Of a DNA stretch of 64,000 nucleotides, positions 43,760 through 55,042 are shown piece by piece. Source of the DNA: Macrocystis pyrifera. Its lineage: Eukaryota > Sar > Phaeophyceae > Laminariales > Laminariaceae. The notes beneath the pieces were generated by a model. The model was not told the DNA's origin, ran no database searches, and saw only the letters and a program-made list of their open reading frames with translations. How positions within the stretch are numbered: position 1 is the stretch's first letter; the number at the start of each line of letters is the position of its first letter. Position numbers and translations under genes: made by a program. The stretch is taken from the NCBI GenBank assembly GCA_031763025.1, contig JASSKH010000026.1:8296408-8360407 (forward strand), in the 5' to 3' direction.

Positions 43760-45650
43760 GTTTATTACAACAAGTAAACGGCAGATTGACAAGAGATCTC
43801 TGTACCGCGAAATAGTTGTTGTTGGCGAAATGAGAACTGAGGTGGATGCATGCTCTAGGGGGCAAGAGCTTGCCGCCGGCGTCCTACGGTATCCCCCAAA
43901 AACTGAAAAAAGCCCATTTTTTGTTGTGTGTTGTTACACATTCGACAAATAGACGTATTTTCAACTGCCGGGTTATTATTTTTGCGAGTATCGAAACATA
44001 CGATGAGGATCGCAAAATACAAATAAAGGCGAAAAGTAGAAAGTAATCAACTAACTGCTGTTGTAAAGGACCTACGATAGTATGCAATTTTGGGTAATTA
44101 TTTTTGCGAGTACCGAAACACACGACGAGGATCGCCAAATACAAGTAAAGGCGAAAAGTAGAAAGTAATCAACTAACTGCTGTTGTTGTAAAAGACCTAC
44201 GATAGTTCGTATGCAATTTTTTAGTATTACGGCGGTCCATAGTTAAGAGGGCCTATCGTATAGCTAAAAACCTATATATTTACCTATTTTCACTAACAAT
44301 ATTTGGTCTTATTTACTACGGTCCCCCGTAATAGTATGCAATTTTTTAACAGTACTCGTAGATAGTTTTGTTGTCGCACAAGAAGTAATCCACTCCTGCT
44401 GTTGTAATGTAAAATACCTGCTTGTGCTATAGTATGCGTCGTCGTTGTTGTTGGCCAAATGAGAAATGAGGTAGATGCATGCTCTAGAGGGCAAAAAACA
44501 TGACTACTAAGTACTATGGAAATATCATATCGTATAGGGGGTATATATAGGGTAGCCCTATACTGATATCAGGCTCTACTGCTATAGTATGCGAATGACG
44601 ACGCTTTGTTGGCCAATGAAAAACATTTCGTGGGTCGTTACACATTCGACAGATTGACATGTATTTTCAACTGGCGGGTTATTATTTGCGAGTACCGAAA
44701 CATACGATGAGGACCGCAAACAAATAAAGGCGAAAAGTAGAAAGTAATCCACTGCTGCCGGCGGCGTCCTACGGTATCCTCCCGAACCTGAAAAAAATCC
44801 CATTCTTTGCCTTTCGCTGCTGTAAAAGACCTGCGATAGTATGCAATTTTTTTGCCATTCGAGACGGATACAGCACTACAGCAGTACTCGTAGATAATTT
44901 TGCTGTGGCACAAAAAGTAACCCACTCCTGTTGTACTGTAAAAGACCTGCTACAGTATGCGAATGGAAACGCGAAGTACACCAAAAAAGTATTATTTCAG
45001 CTCGTGCGACGATAGACGATAGACGCTCGATCCCGACAGAGACTCAGCCCACGGACAACCCGCGCGGTGGCGGGCAAGATCAACTGGTGTAGATGACGGG
45101 CTCGAAGAAATGAGGTGGCTGCATGCTCTAGGGGGCAAGAGCTTGCCGGCGGCGTCCTACGGTATCCTCCCAAAACCTGAAAAAAACCCATTTTTTGCCA
45201 TTCGAGACGTTTGTTGTACTGATAGACGAAATCTATTTTTTTAGCCATTCGAGACGGATACAGCACTCTGCACTACAGCAGTAATACTCGTCGATAATTT
45301 TGACGTGGCACAAAAAGTAACCCACTCCTGTTGTACTGTAAAATACCTGCTATAATATGCGAATGGAAACGCGAAGTACACCAAAAAAGTATTATTTCAG
45401 CTGGTGCAACGATGCACGATAGACGCTCGATCTCGACAGAGACTCAGCCCACGGGCAACCCGCGCGGTGGCGGGCAAGATCAACTAGTATAGATGACGGG
45501 CTCGAAGAAATGAGGTGGATGCATGCTCTAGGGGGCAAGGGCTTGCCGGCGGCGTCTTACGGTATCCTCCCAAACCTGAAAAGAAGCCCATTTTTTGCCA
45601 TTCGAGACGGATACAGCAATAGTAGTACTCGTAGATAATGTTTTTAATCT
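43760..45650. repeat. Cluster of scrambled local duplications
   Basis: Three or four modules recur in different orders. Module a: GGTGGATGCATGCTCTAGGG...GGTATCCTCCCAAA-CTGAAAA (43844, 45115, 45512). Module b: TTTTGCGAGTA-CGAAACATACG...GTAGAAAGTAATC (43975, 44097, 44685). Module c: TATGCAATTTTT. Module d: GCTCGATC-CGACAGAGACTC...GGCGGGCAAGATCAACT (45025, 45425). A MITE copy (M6) sits inside. No gene. Confidence 0.8.
44225..44333. mobile_element. ~110-bp MITE, copy M6
   Basis: It starts TATTACGGCGGTCCATAGTT and ends ...CTACGGTCCCCCGTAATA, with core CCTATATATTTACCTATTTT. It lies within the scrambled-duplication cluster. Confidence 0.85.
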
Positions 45651-45704
45651 ATTTCGTGCACACCAGCCGCCAATGCGCTGCACTGAGCGTAGGACCCAAG
45701 CGTC

Positions 45705-45910
45705 TGAGCCAACTCTTGTATTCATCGCCACCCTTGCACAACAAGACAGCACTACAGCAGTAGCAGGCACCTGGTCTGGTGTACAGACGTCTCCCCAATT
45801 CGGTATGGCGTCTGAGCCAACTCTTGTATTCATCGCCACCCTTGCACAACAAGACAGCACTACAGCAGTAGCAGGCACGTGGTCTGGTGTATAGACGTCT
45901 CCCCAACTCG
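45705..45910. repeat. Two ~105-bp tandem units
   Basis: GCGTCTGAGCCAACTCTTGT then ATTCATCGCCACCCTTGCAC ... CAGTAGCAGGCAC-TGGTCTG and GACGTCTCCCCAA-TCGGTATGG occur twice almost identically, near 45705 and 45808. Confidence 0.9.
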
Positions 45911-45940
45911 GTATGGGATGCGATATGTTGGTGGTATGGT

Positions 45941-46240
45941 TTTCACTTTCCAGCCTAATTCGTAAGAGGTTTTACCCTCGACGACCTTCTGGACAAGCCG
46001 TGGTCACAGGTGTCTTCCCTTCTCCCTCCCGGTACGTGCCTTGATTTTTTATCGCGCGTAGGGTTCAGCATTCCCACTGCTCGTCGATTGTCATCGAATG
46101 TAGCTAACTCCCGTTATCGCGCTTTCCGCTAATCAATCTCTTTTATGCAAGAAAAAGCCCCTACGAGCATGCACTCGGTGAGACTTGAACCCACGAAATT
46201 GATCTTGATAGGCACGCGGACCACCTACCAAGCCACCGGG
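45941..46240 (-). mobile_element. tRNA-derived SINE, copy 2, with target duplication
   Basis: It matches 7371-7665 over its whole length with few differences. On the minus strand it begins CCCGGTGGCTTGGTAGG (A-box) and has GGTTCAAGTCTCACC (B-box) about 50 bases in. The flanks are duplicated: ATATGTTGGTGGTATGGT at 45923-45940 and again at 46247-46264, extending as TATGGGAT with a 5-bp difference. Long flanking duplications of this kind are typical of LINE-assisted retroposition. Confidence 0.88.
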
Positions 46241-46264
46241 TATGGGATATGTTGGTGGTATGGT

Positions 46265-46390
46265 ATATGGGAATATAGGAAAACCACCGTATGTGGTATG
46301 GTATGTGTTGACGGTATGGTACGGGAAAAACACAGTATATGGTATGGTACGTTTGCGGTATGGTACCATGGTACGATGTCGTGGATGTAT
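46265..46390. repeat. GGTATGGTATG-rich short tandem tract
   Basis: Repeated ATGGTATG, GTATGGTACG units on either side of the SINE suggest it landed in a simple-sequence tract. This also explains imprecise edges of the target duplication. Confidence 0.7.
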
Positions 46391-46457
46391 TATATTGTAG
46401 GGCAGGGCAAGGGTTCTCCTGCTGTTCCCTAGGTGTTACCATATAATAAAATAAGGT
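46391..46457. repeat. ~65-bp dispersed repeat with GGGCAGGGCAAGGGTT hairpin, copy 1
   Basis: TTGTAGGGCAGGGCAAGGGT and CTGCTGTTCCCTAGGTGTTA then CCATATAATAAAA recur at 57557-57621. AGGGCAGGGCAA can pair with TTGCCCTGCT in the second copy. Possibly the end of a mobile element. Confidence 0.75.
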
Positions 46458-47309
46458 TGGACGGAGGTATGAAAATTCTCTCGCGACGTCGATCTTGCCA
46501 CGTAGAATATTCCTTGTTTGAAGATGCTGCAGTTGCCGGTATTTCGAAGCAAAAAACCCAAACAGAACTTCACAGTCGCATTGCGCAGATTGCGAGGACC
46601 TCGACGTGTCGCGAACACAGCCATACCAAATAAAACGCCGCAGTGAAATCCAAGATGACAAAAGGCATACAAGTTGACTTTTCGCCAATGATCGTTACGT
46701 GCATGCACCCCGTAAACAACACTATGTCGACCGAACAGTTACCATAAATGTAGCTGCGCAGAACTCGAAAGGCTGGACGCGCCGTGCAACATTTCTGCAA
46801 AATGCGTTCTAGCAAAAAGACGGAAACAAGAAGGCAGGCAGTCCGAATCGAGAAGCAATATCACACAAAAAATCAAAACGTTTCAACACACATGTGCAGA
46901 ACACATGAGACGCTCAAGGCGGCGGTACGTCGGAGTCGGGTGGGCAAGGCACAGCTGCGCTCCCCACGTCGTAGTGGCCAGGACTTCGGTATGGCGGAGG
47001 CGTGATGGGTCCTTGTCTAGTTGCCTCGATTATCTCCGCGCGTTCTTGGTTTGCGCGCTCATGGCAGCTAGCACTACGGTATGCTGTCGTTTGTGCCTGG
47101 GGAACAGGCAAGGTCATAGACTTTCGAAGTTAGACATACATATGCTGGAAACCATCATACCAGTCGTAGTCGAAATCGTCGCAAGACGTGGTATCCCCCC
47201 CCGAGTATACAATCGTACTTCAACCACCGCCCTCTCGAACGCAACTGGGTCACGAAATGGTTCGGAATGGAGTAGATGACAGCTACGAGGCAGTACTCAA
47301 CGCCTATCA

Positions 47310-47759
47310 TCAAAATGGGTGACGGTGTGCTGGCGGCTCTCCGGCGTCCTCGTAGATGTCTACACGTGCAGACGCGAAGAAAACGCGATCTGGGGCGTTG
47401 TCCGCACTCCAAGGAAGAATCGACCATAGGATGTGCTGATGTGCTGGGCGCAGCTTTTCGTCGCAGGGGGGGCACGGAGCAGGTCCAGGAAATGAGAAGT
47501 CGGAGGCGGCCCCGGTCAGGAACAAGGCATTGACTGCATCCTGGAGTGACTGGGGTGGTCCGGGCGGAATCAAGACTGGTGCGGTATCTCGCCATCGTGC
47601 ACATTGGGATGCGGTTATCTCGATATGGCCATGGTCCTCGACATGGCAATCGGTAGTGTAGTTGCCAATTGAATCCGAGAGCCGTCCGAGTGTACATGAT
47701 ACGAGCATGCCGTTCCACGACGTCACCTGGCCATCCGCTGTTGGGGTGGAGTTGATCAT
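47310..47759 (-). pseudogene. Unassigned ORF, faintly BTB-like
   Basis: This 149-residue frame contains ALFLTGAASDFSF followed by DEKLRPAHQHIL. The spacing recalls the start of a BTB/POZ domain (SD-xx-F ... AH-x-x-L), a protein-interaction fold. The expected second half of the domain is not in frame, and two stops follow. The assignment is weak; it could be a decayed gene or chance. Confidence 0.25.
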
Positions 47760-48465
47760 CAGGTCGAAGGGTGATACAGAGAGGTCCGATCGTGACCCCG
47801 GCCGCTAAGCGGCAGCACCGCACCGTTGTTGACGTGGGCCGTTATCGTTCTAATGATAATGTAAGTATCAAGAAAAGTACGTAGGAAGCACGTATTCGTA
47901 CCATAGAATTTCCGCTTTTTTCTTGTGGTTTTGGTACTATAAAATTTGGTTTTGGCACTATAAGAAGTGGGTACCGTAGGTTGCAGGTATCGAGAAGTCA
48001 GTATCACTGCAGTCTTGTTTCGACCAGCTGTGTAGGGTGTTAGAGGGGCAGGTTGTCTGTCGTCCAACGATTTTGAGGCGTTTCAGTCGATTTTCGTCCG
48101 CCTCAATGCCGGTCGAGCAACGTTTGCACAGCAAGATATAGGCGGTGTGCATGGTGTGGAGGCAAAGGACGACCGCAGGAACTATACTGCTACTACTACT
48201 GCTGCGCTCTCAAGTGGTTGCAGGGGGCACCCTGCTACTACTGTGACGCAGCTTTTGGGTCCACTATATACGTGAATGAAATTATGACGAGCTTGTCGAT
48301 ACCAACCGCGCAGCTCGAACAATAGCAGAGACGGCGGTGCGTGGTGGTGGCGCAGGCAAACGGTGGCGACAGCAGGCACATGCGTACTGCTGTCCTCTCG
48401 ATTGGCTGTGAGAATTGCACTGCTGCTCAGAACAACAGCAGAGGAGTACAGCAGTTTTTTTTTTT

Positions 48466-49340
48466 CTGGTGGCGGTTGTTGATCGTTGTGGTCGGTGTGG
48501 TTTGGAGTCGGGATGTCATTCATGCTGTACATGCGCCCGTGCCCCCAGCTCTGCCTACTATCCGTCCTCGGTGCTGCATCGTAGGCTCCGATACATGCAA
48601 CAAGTAATAAATTACACCCCGCATATGCCAACGTGCGCGCATGATTTTGCCTGCTGCTGGTGTGCTGTTGGGCGCCTGCTGCTGCTGGAGGATGAGTAGT
48701 TTTGTCTGGTGGCAGTTGGTCGTTGATCGTTGTGGTGGGCGTAGTCGGGAGTCAAGATACATACATGGGTACATAGATACATACATACATATGCCCGCAC
48801 CCCAAGCTCTTCCTATTTATCCTCGATGATGCATCGTAGGCTCCGACACTTGCAACTACTACAGGTACAACAGTGGCCAAGAGTACACCCTGGATGTGTC
48901 ACCTCACGCAGTTTCGCCTGGTGGCAGTTAGTTGGTTGTTGATCGGTGGGCGTGTTCGGGAGTCGGGTTACACACACATACCCCCGCACACCAAGCTCTG
49001 CCTATCTATCCTCGATGACGCGTCGTAGGCTCCAACACTTGCAACTACAGGTACAGTAGCCAAGAATACACTGCGGGTGTGCACCTCACGCGCTGGTTTG
49101 GCCTGTTACTATGCTGCTGGGCAACAGCAGGTGGCGGTTGTTGTTGGTCGTCGTCGTGGTGAGTGTGGACGGGAGTCGGGATACATACATGCGCCCGCAC
49201 CCCAAACTCTACCTACCTACCTATCCATCCTCCGTGATGCATATCGCAGGCCCCGATACAAGCCATCCATAGAGTATACTGTGGATGTGCCACCTCACGC
49301 GCATGGTTTGCCTGCTGCTGCTGCTGCTGGGCGGCATGGT
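48466..49340. repeat. Four ~220-bp tandem units
   Basis: Units near 48466, 48705, 48925 and 49130 share GGTGGCGGTTGTTGATCGT, CGGGAGTCGGGATACATACA, CCCGCACCCCAAGCTCT and CGATGATGCATCGTAGGCTCCGA. A CTG/GCA triplet-rich stretch separates units. No coding support. Confidence 0.85.
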
Positions 49341-50229
49341 CGCAGCGATGTAAAACAGCCTGCTTGTTTTACTCGTAGCACGCTCAATACGATATCTGTG
49401 CTCAGCAGCAATTGTAACGGCACTGTTGGCCAATCACGGCCATTTTGCAAGTCATACGGTAAGTCATAGCTCTGCTTTGATTGGTGCAAGCTCGAAAAGT
49501 CTAGTCTGTTTTTACGTTGTTTTTAGTTGTAAATATCCCTTGGCCCAGTGCCTGTCTCCTCTCATGTAATAATTTTCTGCCTGATTGGAACACGTTCCCA
49601 CCGGTCAGAAAGTAAAAAAACGAACAGCAGAGCTTCCCTCTTAGCCTTGTACGCCGCCCGCCCGTCTCGCGACCACCTCACCACCGATTGGGTCCGGATA
49701 AAGTTTTCCTCCCTCTCTGCCACAGTGAGCGTCGTCGCCCGCCTCGCGTGAAGCCCGGTGCTCACCGTGGTCCTTCTTCGCCACTTCGACAACGTTGGTG
49801 TTCAAACTGAATTGAAGTCTCTTTGAAGTTTAGTTTGGTCGCAAAAATAAGCACCGCTTAAATATTATTTCGCATATCTAAACGATCTTTATATCTCGTA
49901 TATGGTGCAAGCGGAGCCTCACAAAGAGGCCAGACAGAGCCCATTCGTGCTTCCTGCGTGTCTCGAGACACACGCGACGCCTAGCCATGGAAACGGCGAC
50001 GGCGCTCCTTGCAACACCCCCTACCTGTTAGCACCCGCTGACACCCGCGGCGTCGCCGGGCTCGCCCGCGGTACCGTGTTCTGACTACACGCACGCGCAC
50101 GAAACGAAATAAAATGGCTTCAGATTATATAAAAGCAACGCTTGACTCGTACTTGGTACGTTCGTTTGAACACGAGTACACAGTACAACAAGAAGGCGCT
50201 TCTATTGACGAATGTAGTGTTTGTTCGAA
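49341..50229. other. Intergenic, no supported gene
   Basis: Short open frames only. A GC-rich patch with CpG-rich words occupies 49640-49760 and 49930-50070. I see no promoter or splice-linked coding pattern. Confidence 0.5.
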
Positions 50230-50261
50230 AATATAAGCTGTACCAGAACATTGTTTGTTTG

Positions 50262-50565
50262 CCAGAAAACGGTATACCTTGACAGAAAATATAATATGAC
50301 TTGGGTTTGGTGTGCCCTGATCACCTCGTTTTACTTTTCGTACCGTAAACTGGCAAAAATACGATGGTGTATCGTTGTTTTGCATTTTTGCAAGTGAGAC
50401 GGACGGATATGGATGTTTCGCCAAAAAACGGTATACCTTGACAGAAAATGACATCTTACTTAGGTTGGGTGTACCCTGATGGCCTGGTTTGAGTTTTTCG
50501 TACCGTAAAATGGCAAAAAAGCGCTGGTGTACCGTACCGTTTTTTGTCATTTTTCCGTTAGGACA
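50262..50565. repeat. Two ~165-bp tandem units
   Basis: AACGGTATACCTTGACAGAA, GTGTGCCCTGAT-CCT-GTTT and TTTTCGTACCGTAAA-TGGCA occur near 50268 and 50432. Confidence 0.85.
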
Positions 50566-50814
50566 GGAAATTAATTTTGCTTCTAGATTATCTTAGGGTA
50601 AACCCTAGGGAATGGCTAAATTTGCCTGGTGGTATGGTATGCTTCAGTTTATAAGGTCCGTAAGGGTCGAATACATCGTACGAATATCATCTGTAACGAG
50701 CTTATACATCGGCCATTGGAAAGTGTTCGAAATTAAGCCTTGCGGACAGACAGACAGACAGATTTGCATTTACCAAAGCAGAGACTCAGTTCTACAAACT
50801 GAGAATTGTTAATT

Positions 50815-50945
50815 GCCCTCAATGAAATGCATTCGAGCGCTGTTCTGAGTTTGCTAGTCTGCTTTTTCATTGTTTGGTGAAGTCGCAGTTAGTTGGAGCT
50901 GGTGCGAGTGTTGAGAGAGACCAGTCGGCACCGGCATAGACGGCA
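50815..50945 (+). repeat. Shared leader repeat, copy 2
   Basis: It matches 43330-43480 and lies directly before the plus-strand Gypsy coding relic, so it may be its leader or a piece of its 5' LTR. I could not find a matching LTR downstream of 55843. Confidence 0.65.
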
Positions 50946-51254
50946 CCCCAGCGGGGGCGTCGCCCACGCCCCACTGCTGAGCGTCCCGCTGGACGTTTTG
51001 CAGCAGGACAACCGAGCCCCCAGCCCTCCCTCCGGACTAGCTGAGGTGTGTCCGGTCTCAGCAGTCACTGCTCCCCCCCTCGCAGCTCCAGCCTCGCCCT
51101 CGCTTGCACTGCTTGAGCGTTTGACCTCAGACCAGCGCGCTTCGTTCCTGCACGTCTGGGCACGCTTGCCATCACATCTGCGGGAGGTGGCTTTTGACCT
51201 CCACGGCACAGGGCGGACCCCTGGGGTCATCGAACAGCTGGGGGACGTTCTCTG

Positions 51255-52620
51255 AGAATCCCTGACGTTTTCTCGAAGTCCAAGTCGGATTTTGGTTCCT
51301 GCTCGTTGATGCCTTTCGTGATCTTGGTCCCGGAAGGAAGCGCTCGTGTCACGTCCAGGCCGCACCGCATCAACCCCATCCTGACCAAGGAAGTGGAGGT
51401 CACCTTGGATCAGTACCTAGCGGCAGGTCTGGTCCAGCACTCGACTTCCCCGTACTCGAGCCCGCAGGTGGTCATCCCGAAGAAGTCTGGAGGCGTTCGG
51501 ATCACCGTGAACTACAAAAAACTCAACCAAATCAGCAACCTCAGCCAGCTGCCTATTCCTCGCGTGGACCAAGTCCTCGACTCCCTGGGGAAAGGACGGG
51601 TGTTTTCCCTCTTCGATTTGGTCTCCTCTTTCCACCAGATTACCGTGCACAAGGACACCGTCGCTCTCACGGCGTTCTACACTCCCACGGGCCTTTACGA
51701 GTGGCTCGTCATGCCCCAAGGCAGCAGTGCTTCGCCCGGCTGGTTCGTCAAAGTGATAAACGAAGTCATTAAAGGCCTGCACAAGTGGCGGCCTACCTTG
51801 ATGATGTGATCGTTTTCGACTCTGACCCGACGGTCCACGTCAGGAAGATACGAGCCCTCTTCGAACGCCTGCGCAAACAAAACCTCAAGCTCTCTCCCTC
51901 GAAGGCTCGCCTCGGCGCCACGGACGCCAATTTTCTGGGTCACTCCATTTCGCCCGCGGGTATAAGCCCTAATGCGGAAAAAGTTTCGGCTTTGATGAAA
52001 ATGCCCATACCCAAGAACCTCAAGCAGGTCCGCGCCCTGATGGGCGGCGTAGGATAATATCGCAAATTCCTGCCCGACCTGTCTAAACGGATACGTCCTC
52101 TCACCGCCCTTCTCCGGAAGGGGGTCAAGTACGTCTTCACGCCGGCTATGGAAGTTATCGTCCGTCAGATCCTCGCCGAGCTCGCTGCCCCACCGATTTT
52201 GGTATTCCCTGACTGGAACGCCGTAGCCGACGATTCCCGCCCCTTCCACGTGTACCGCGACGCCTGCATCGACGGTTTTGGTGCCGCGCTCGAACAAGAA
52301 CAACCGAACGGCTCGGTACGGCCATTGCTTATATCAGCCGCGCTACCCTAGATTCCGAGAGGCACTGGGCACCGTTGGACCTGGAAGCTGGCAGCATTGT
52401 CTGGGCCATCAAACGACTCCGAGGTTACCTGTGGGGCACGAAGTTTCGAATATTTTCGGACCACAAAGCACTTGAGGGCATCGGCAAAGTAGGGGACCAC
52501 AACGCGCGAGTCCAGCAGTGGCTCGAGTTCCTCACCACGTTCGACTACACCCTTGAGTACCGCAAGGGCAGCGCCAACGGAAATGCTGACTTTCTCTCCC
52601 GCTTGACGGAGCCCGCCACA
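51255..52620 (+). pseudogene. Gypsy reverse transcriptase and RNase H, broken
   Basis: RT motifs seen: SSPQVVIPKKSGGVRITVNY, VFSLFDLVSSFHQI (first catalytic Asp), YEWLVMPQG and, after a frameshift near 51790, YLDDVIVF (Asp-Asp pair). NFLGHSISPAGI and the tail follow, with a TAA inside GG-VG-YRKFL at about 52055. RNase H reads FHVYRDACIDGFGAALEQ (Asp), a frameshift near 52335, then PLDLEAGSIVWAIKRLRGYL (Glu) and FSDHKALEGI (Asp). Catalytic residues survive, but at least three disruptions break the frame. Confidence 0.88.
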
Positions 52621-53009
52621 GAACACGATTGCAGTGGGTCTAGCTGCCTCAACCCCGTCGAGGACGGTGGTATCTTCCTCATCCGAGCCTGCGGGCTTCG
52701 CACTCGCTCTTCGCCGACCCCTGGTGTCGGTTTGGGTGGGCTGGTGTCCCACAGTGAAAGTGCCGTCTTGGGTGGGCTACCTTTCGCCTCTTCGAATTTT
52801 CGCGATTTTCGCACACACGGGCCACGTCTGAGGACTGACGACCTCTCTGCTCCTTCGGAGGGGAGATTCGTCGCGCGTGTATTTGCTTCCGTCGCCACCG
52901 TCGACCGCCGTCCTGGCTTGGGGCTTTTTCACCCCCCGACAACGCCGCTTTCGTTTCGGTTTTTTTTTTTGTCGTTCCCTCCGGGAGCGACCAGGGCTCT
53001 GCAGAAGCC

Positions 53010-53215
53010 CCCGCTGCAGCGATGATTGTCGCCCAGCGCGCTCCTCTCCCGACGAGCACTTCACAGGGCGAAGATTCCGCCGTAAGCACTGCTCCCGCCG
53101 CGTCTTCCCTTTCAGGCCAGGGCTCTGCAGAAACCCCCGCTGCAGCGACGATTGTCGCCCAGCGCGCTCTCTCCCAACGAGCACTTTACAGGGAAACGAT
53201 CCCGCTGTGATCACT
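53010..53215 (+). repeat. Two ~125-bp units in the Gypsy spacer
   Basis: GGGCTCTGCAGAA-CCCCCGC then GATTGTCGCCCAGCGCGCTC ... GACGAGCACTT-ACAGGG occurs twice. This is the spacer between RNase H and integrase. Confidence 0.8.
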
Positions 53216-53448
53216 GATCCGGCCGCGTCTGCCCCATCGCCGCCTGGCAACCCGGCGCCTCTGAACGTTTTGCCGTCTTCAGGCCGCATCTCAACTCGGG
53301 CGCGCCGACGAACAGCCGCCGCCGCTGGCACCGTGCCGCCTGCTGTTCATTATGGCTTCGGGGCCGCCGGGGCCCCTAGACCATCAGCCTGGCGTGCTAT
53401 CACCCCGCCGCGAGCCCCACGGCCGCGACCGCCCGCGCATCCGTCGTT

Positions 53449-54862
53449 TTGGCCCCGACTCCTGCCGCCTCGTCCGTCCCGACGGTACCCATCCCGTCCG
53501 GCCGCGACCGCGCCGAGCCCGTGGGAACTCCTCTTTTACGGCTTCCGCCGCCAACTGACGCACCTCCCGTCACCTCGACCGACTTGGACGCCCTCGGCGC
53601 AGCTGCCGAATTTCAGTTTGGTGGTTCCGCAGCGCGCTATTCGCACGCCGACTGGGCTCGGGAACAACATGCTGAGCCCGCGTGCGACGCCGCCATGCGC
53701 TACATAGCCCTTGGCCGTCCGGAAGTTTTGCCAGACGACTTTTTGTCGGGTTTCCCTTCCCACCAGCGCCCTCCCTTTTCGGAGGTTCAGGAGCTGGCCA
53801 ACAAAGGCCGCTTGCACACCACCGACGCTGGCATCGTTCTATTTGTCCGAAAGCCGTCCCTCCCCCCTGCGTCGGATACGCAACGTCCGGTGGGTCGTAC
53901 GGCCTGTTTATTGAACGACGAGCCTATTTGCATTTATGTTCCGCTGCTCATGCGCCCCTGGGTCATGTAGGCTTGCCATTCCACGGCTTCCTGCCACGTA
54001 GGAACCGCGTGCACCCTACGTATGCTCGAACGTTTCTACTGGTGGATCGGTACGTATGAGCATCTGCACCCGATGGTGGCTGCGCAACTGCTTAACGTGC
54101 CAAGCACGGAAAACGTAGCGGCAGCCGGTCCGGTGGCCCTCCATCACGTTGCCCTTGCCAGAAGGGCCCGGCATCGCCGTCAGCATCGATTATTTCGGCC
54201 CTCTCCCGGTGACGCCTCGAGGTCATACCTACATCTTGCTTTTCACTGATAGTTTCAGCCGTCGAGCCGACATGTACGCCGTCACAGCTGCAGAGTTCAC
54301 CGCTGAGGGCACGGCTAGCATTCTCATCAACCGGTATATCCCTCTTTGGGGGTGCCCGCGCATCATCCTCTCGGACAACGGCCTCCAGTTCTGCTCCAAG
54401 CTTTCGCACGCCGTATATTAGCTTCTCGGGGTTCGAAAAATTGCCACCAGCTCCTATGTCCCAAACGGCAACGGTGGGGTGGAACGTGTAAACCACACGA
54501 TGGCTCAGATGCTGGCTATAGTCGTCAACGAGCTCCAAAACAACTGGGATGAACAGCTCCCTCACGTCGAATTTGTGTACAACAATTCCGTCAGTGCCGC
54601 CACGGGTCTGGCTCCCAACGAGGTAAATATGGGTCGACTCCCACGCCTCCCTCTCACGATTTTCGAGCGTGCTGGAGTCGCCGGCCACCAGAGCTTGGCC
54701 CGCGACCACCTCGCCTACTGCGACTTGGCGACGGACCGCCAGCAGCGCGCGTACGATATCGTTCGACAACACCACGCTCTCACTGTTGTTCGCGTGAACC
54801 GCCGCAACCCCGCCCTTTCCGATGCTCTGCGGCCGGCCCCCAAATTTGGCGTTGGCGGTTGA
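53449..54862 (+). pseudogene. Gypsy integrase, broken
   Basis: It opens with the helical pre-zinc segment (LANKGRLHTTDAGIVLFV) and a decayed zinc region (ACHSTASCHVG, LERFYWWIG). The core reads VSIDYFGPLPVTPRG (first Asp), IILSDNG (second Asp), a TAG at about 54418, then GGVERVNHTMAQML (Glu) and HVEFVYNNSVSAATGLAPNE. The D,D,E set is intact but the frame changes at least twice. Confidence 0.85.
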
Positions 54863-55042
54863 GTGTGGGTGTACAATACGGCGGCCACCATCCGCCAGGG
54901 CGCGAAACCAGACACGGACGCCAAGGTCCTCAAGGTCCAACTCTAACTCAACTGGACGGGCCCCTACAAAGTTCTCGCAGTTGGCCCCTGCTCCTCAGCG
55001 GACACCCCGGATGGATCTCCTCTCGGAGCAAAGCTCCTGTAT

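Noticed and set aside
52777..53331. 184-codon Arg/Gly-rich minus-strand frame
   Set aside because: Antisense of the Gypsy spacer repeats.
52877..53707. 276-codon Pro/Arg-rich plus-strand frame
   Set aside because: It overlaps the Gypsy spacer and integrase in a different frame; no domain and composition typical of a shadow frame.
54092..54940. 282-codon minus-strand frame
   Set aside because: Antisense shadow of the plus-strand integrase core, which carries the D,D,E motifs.
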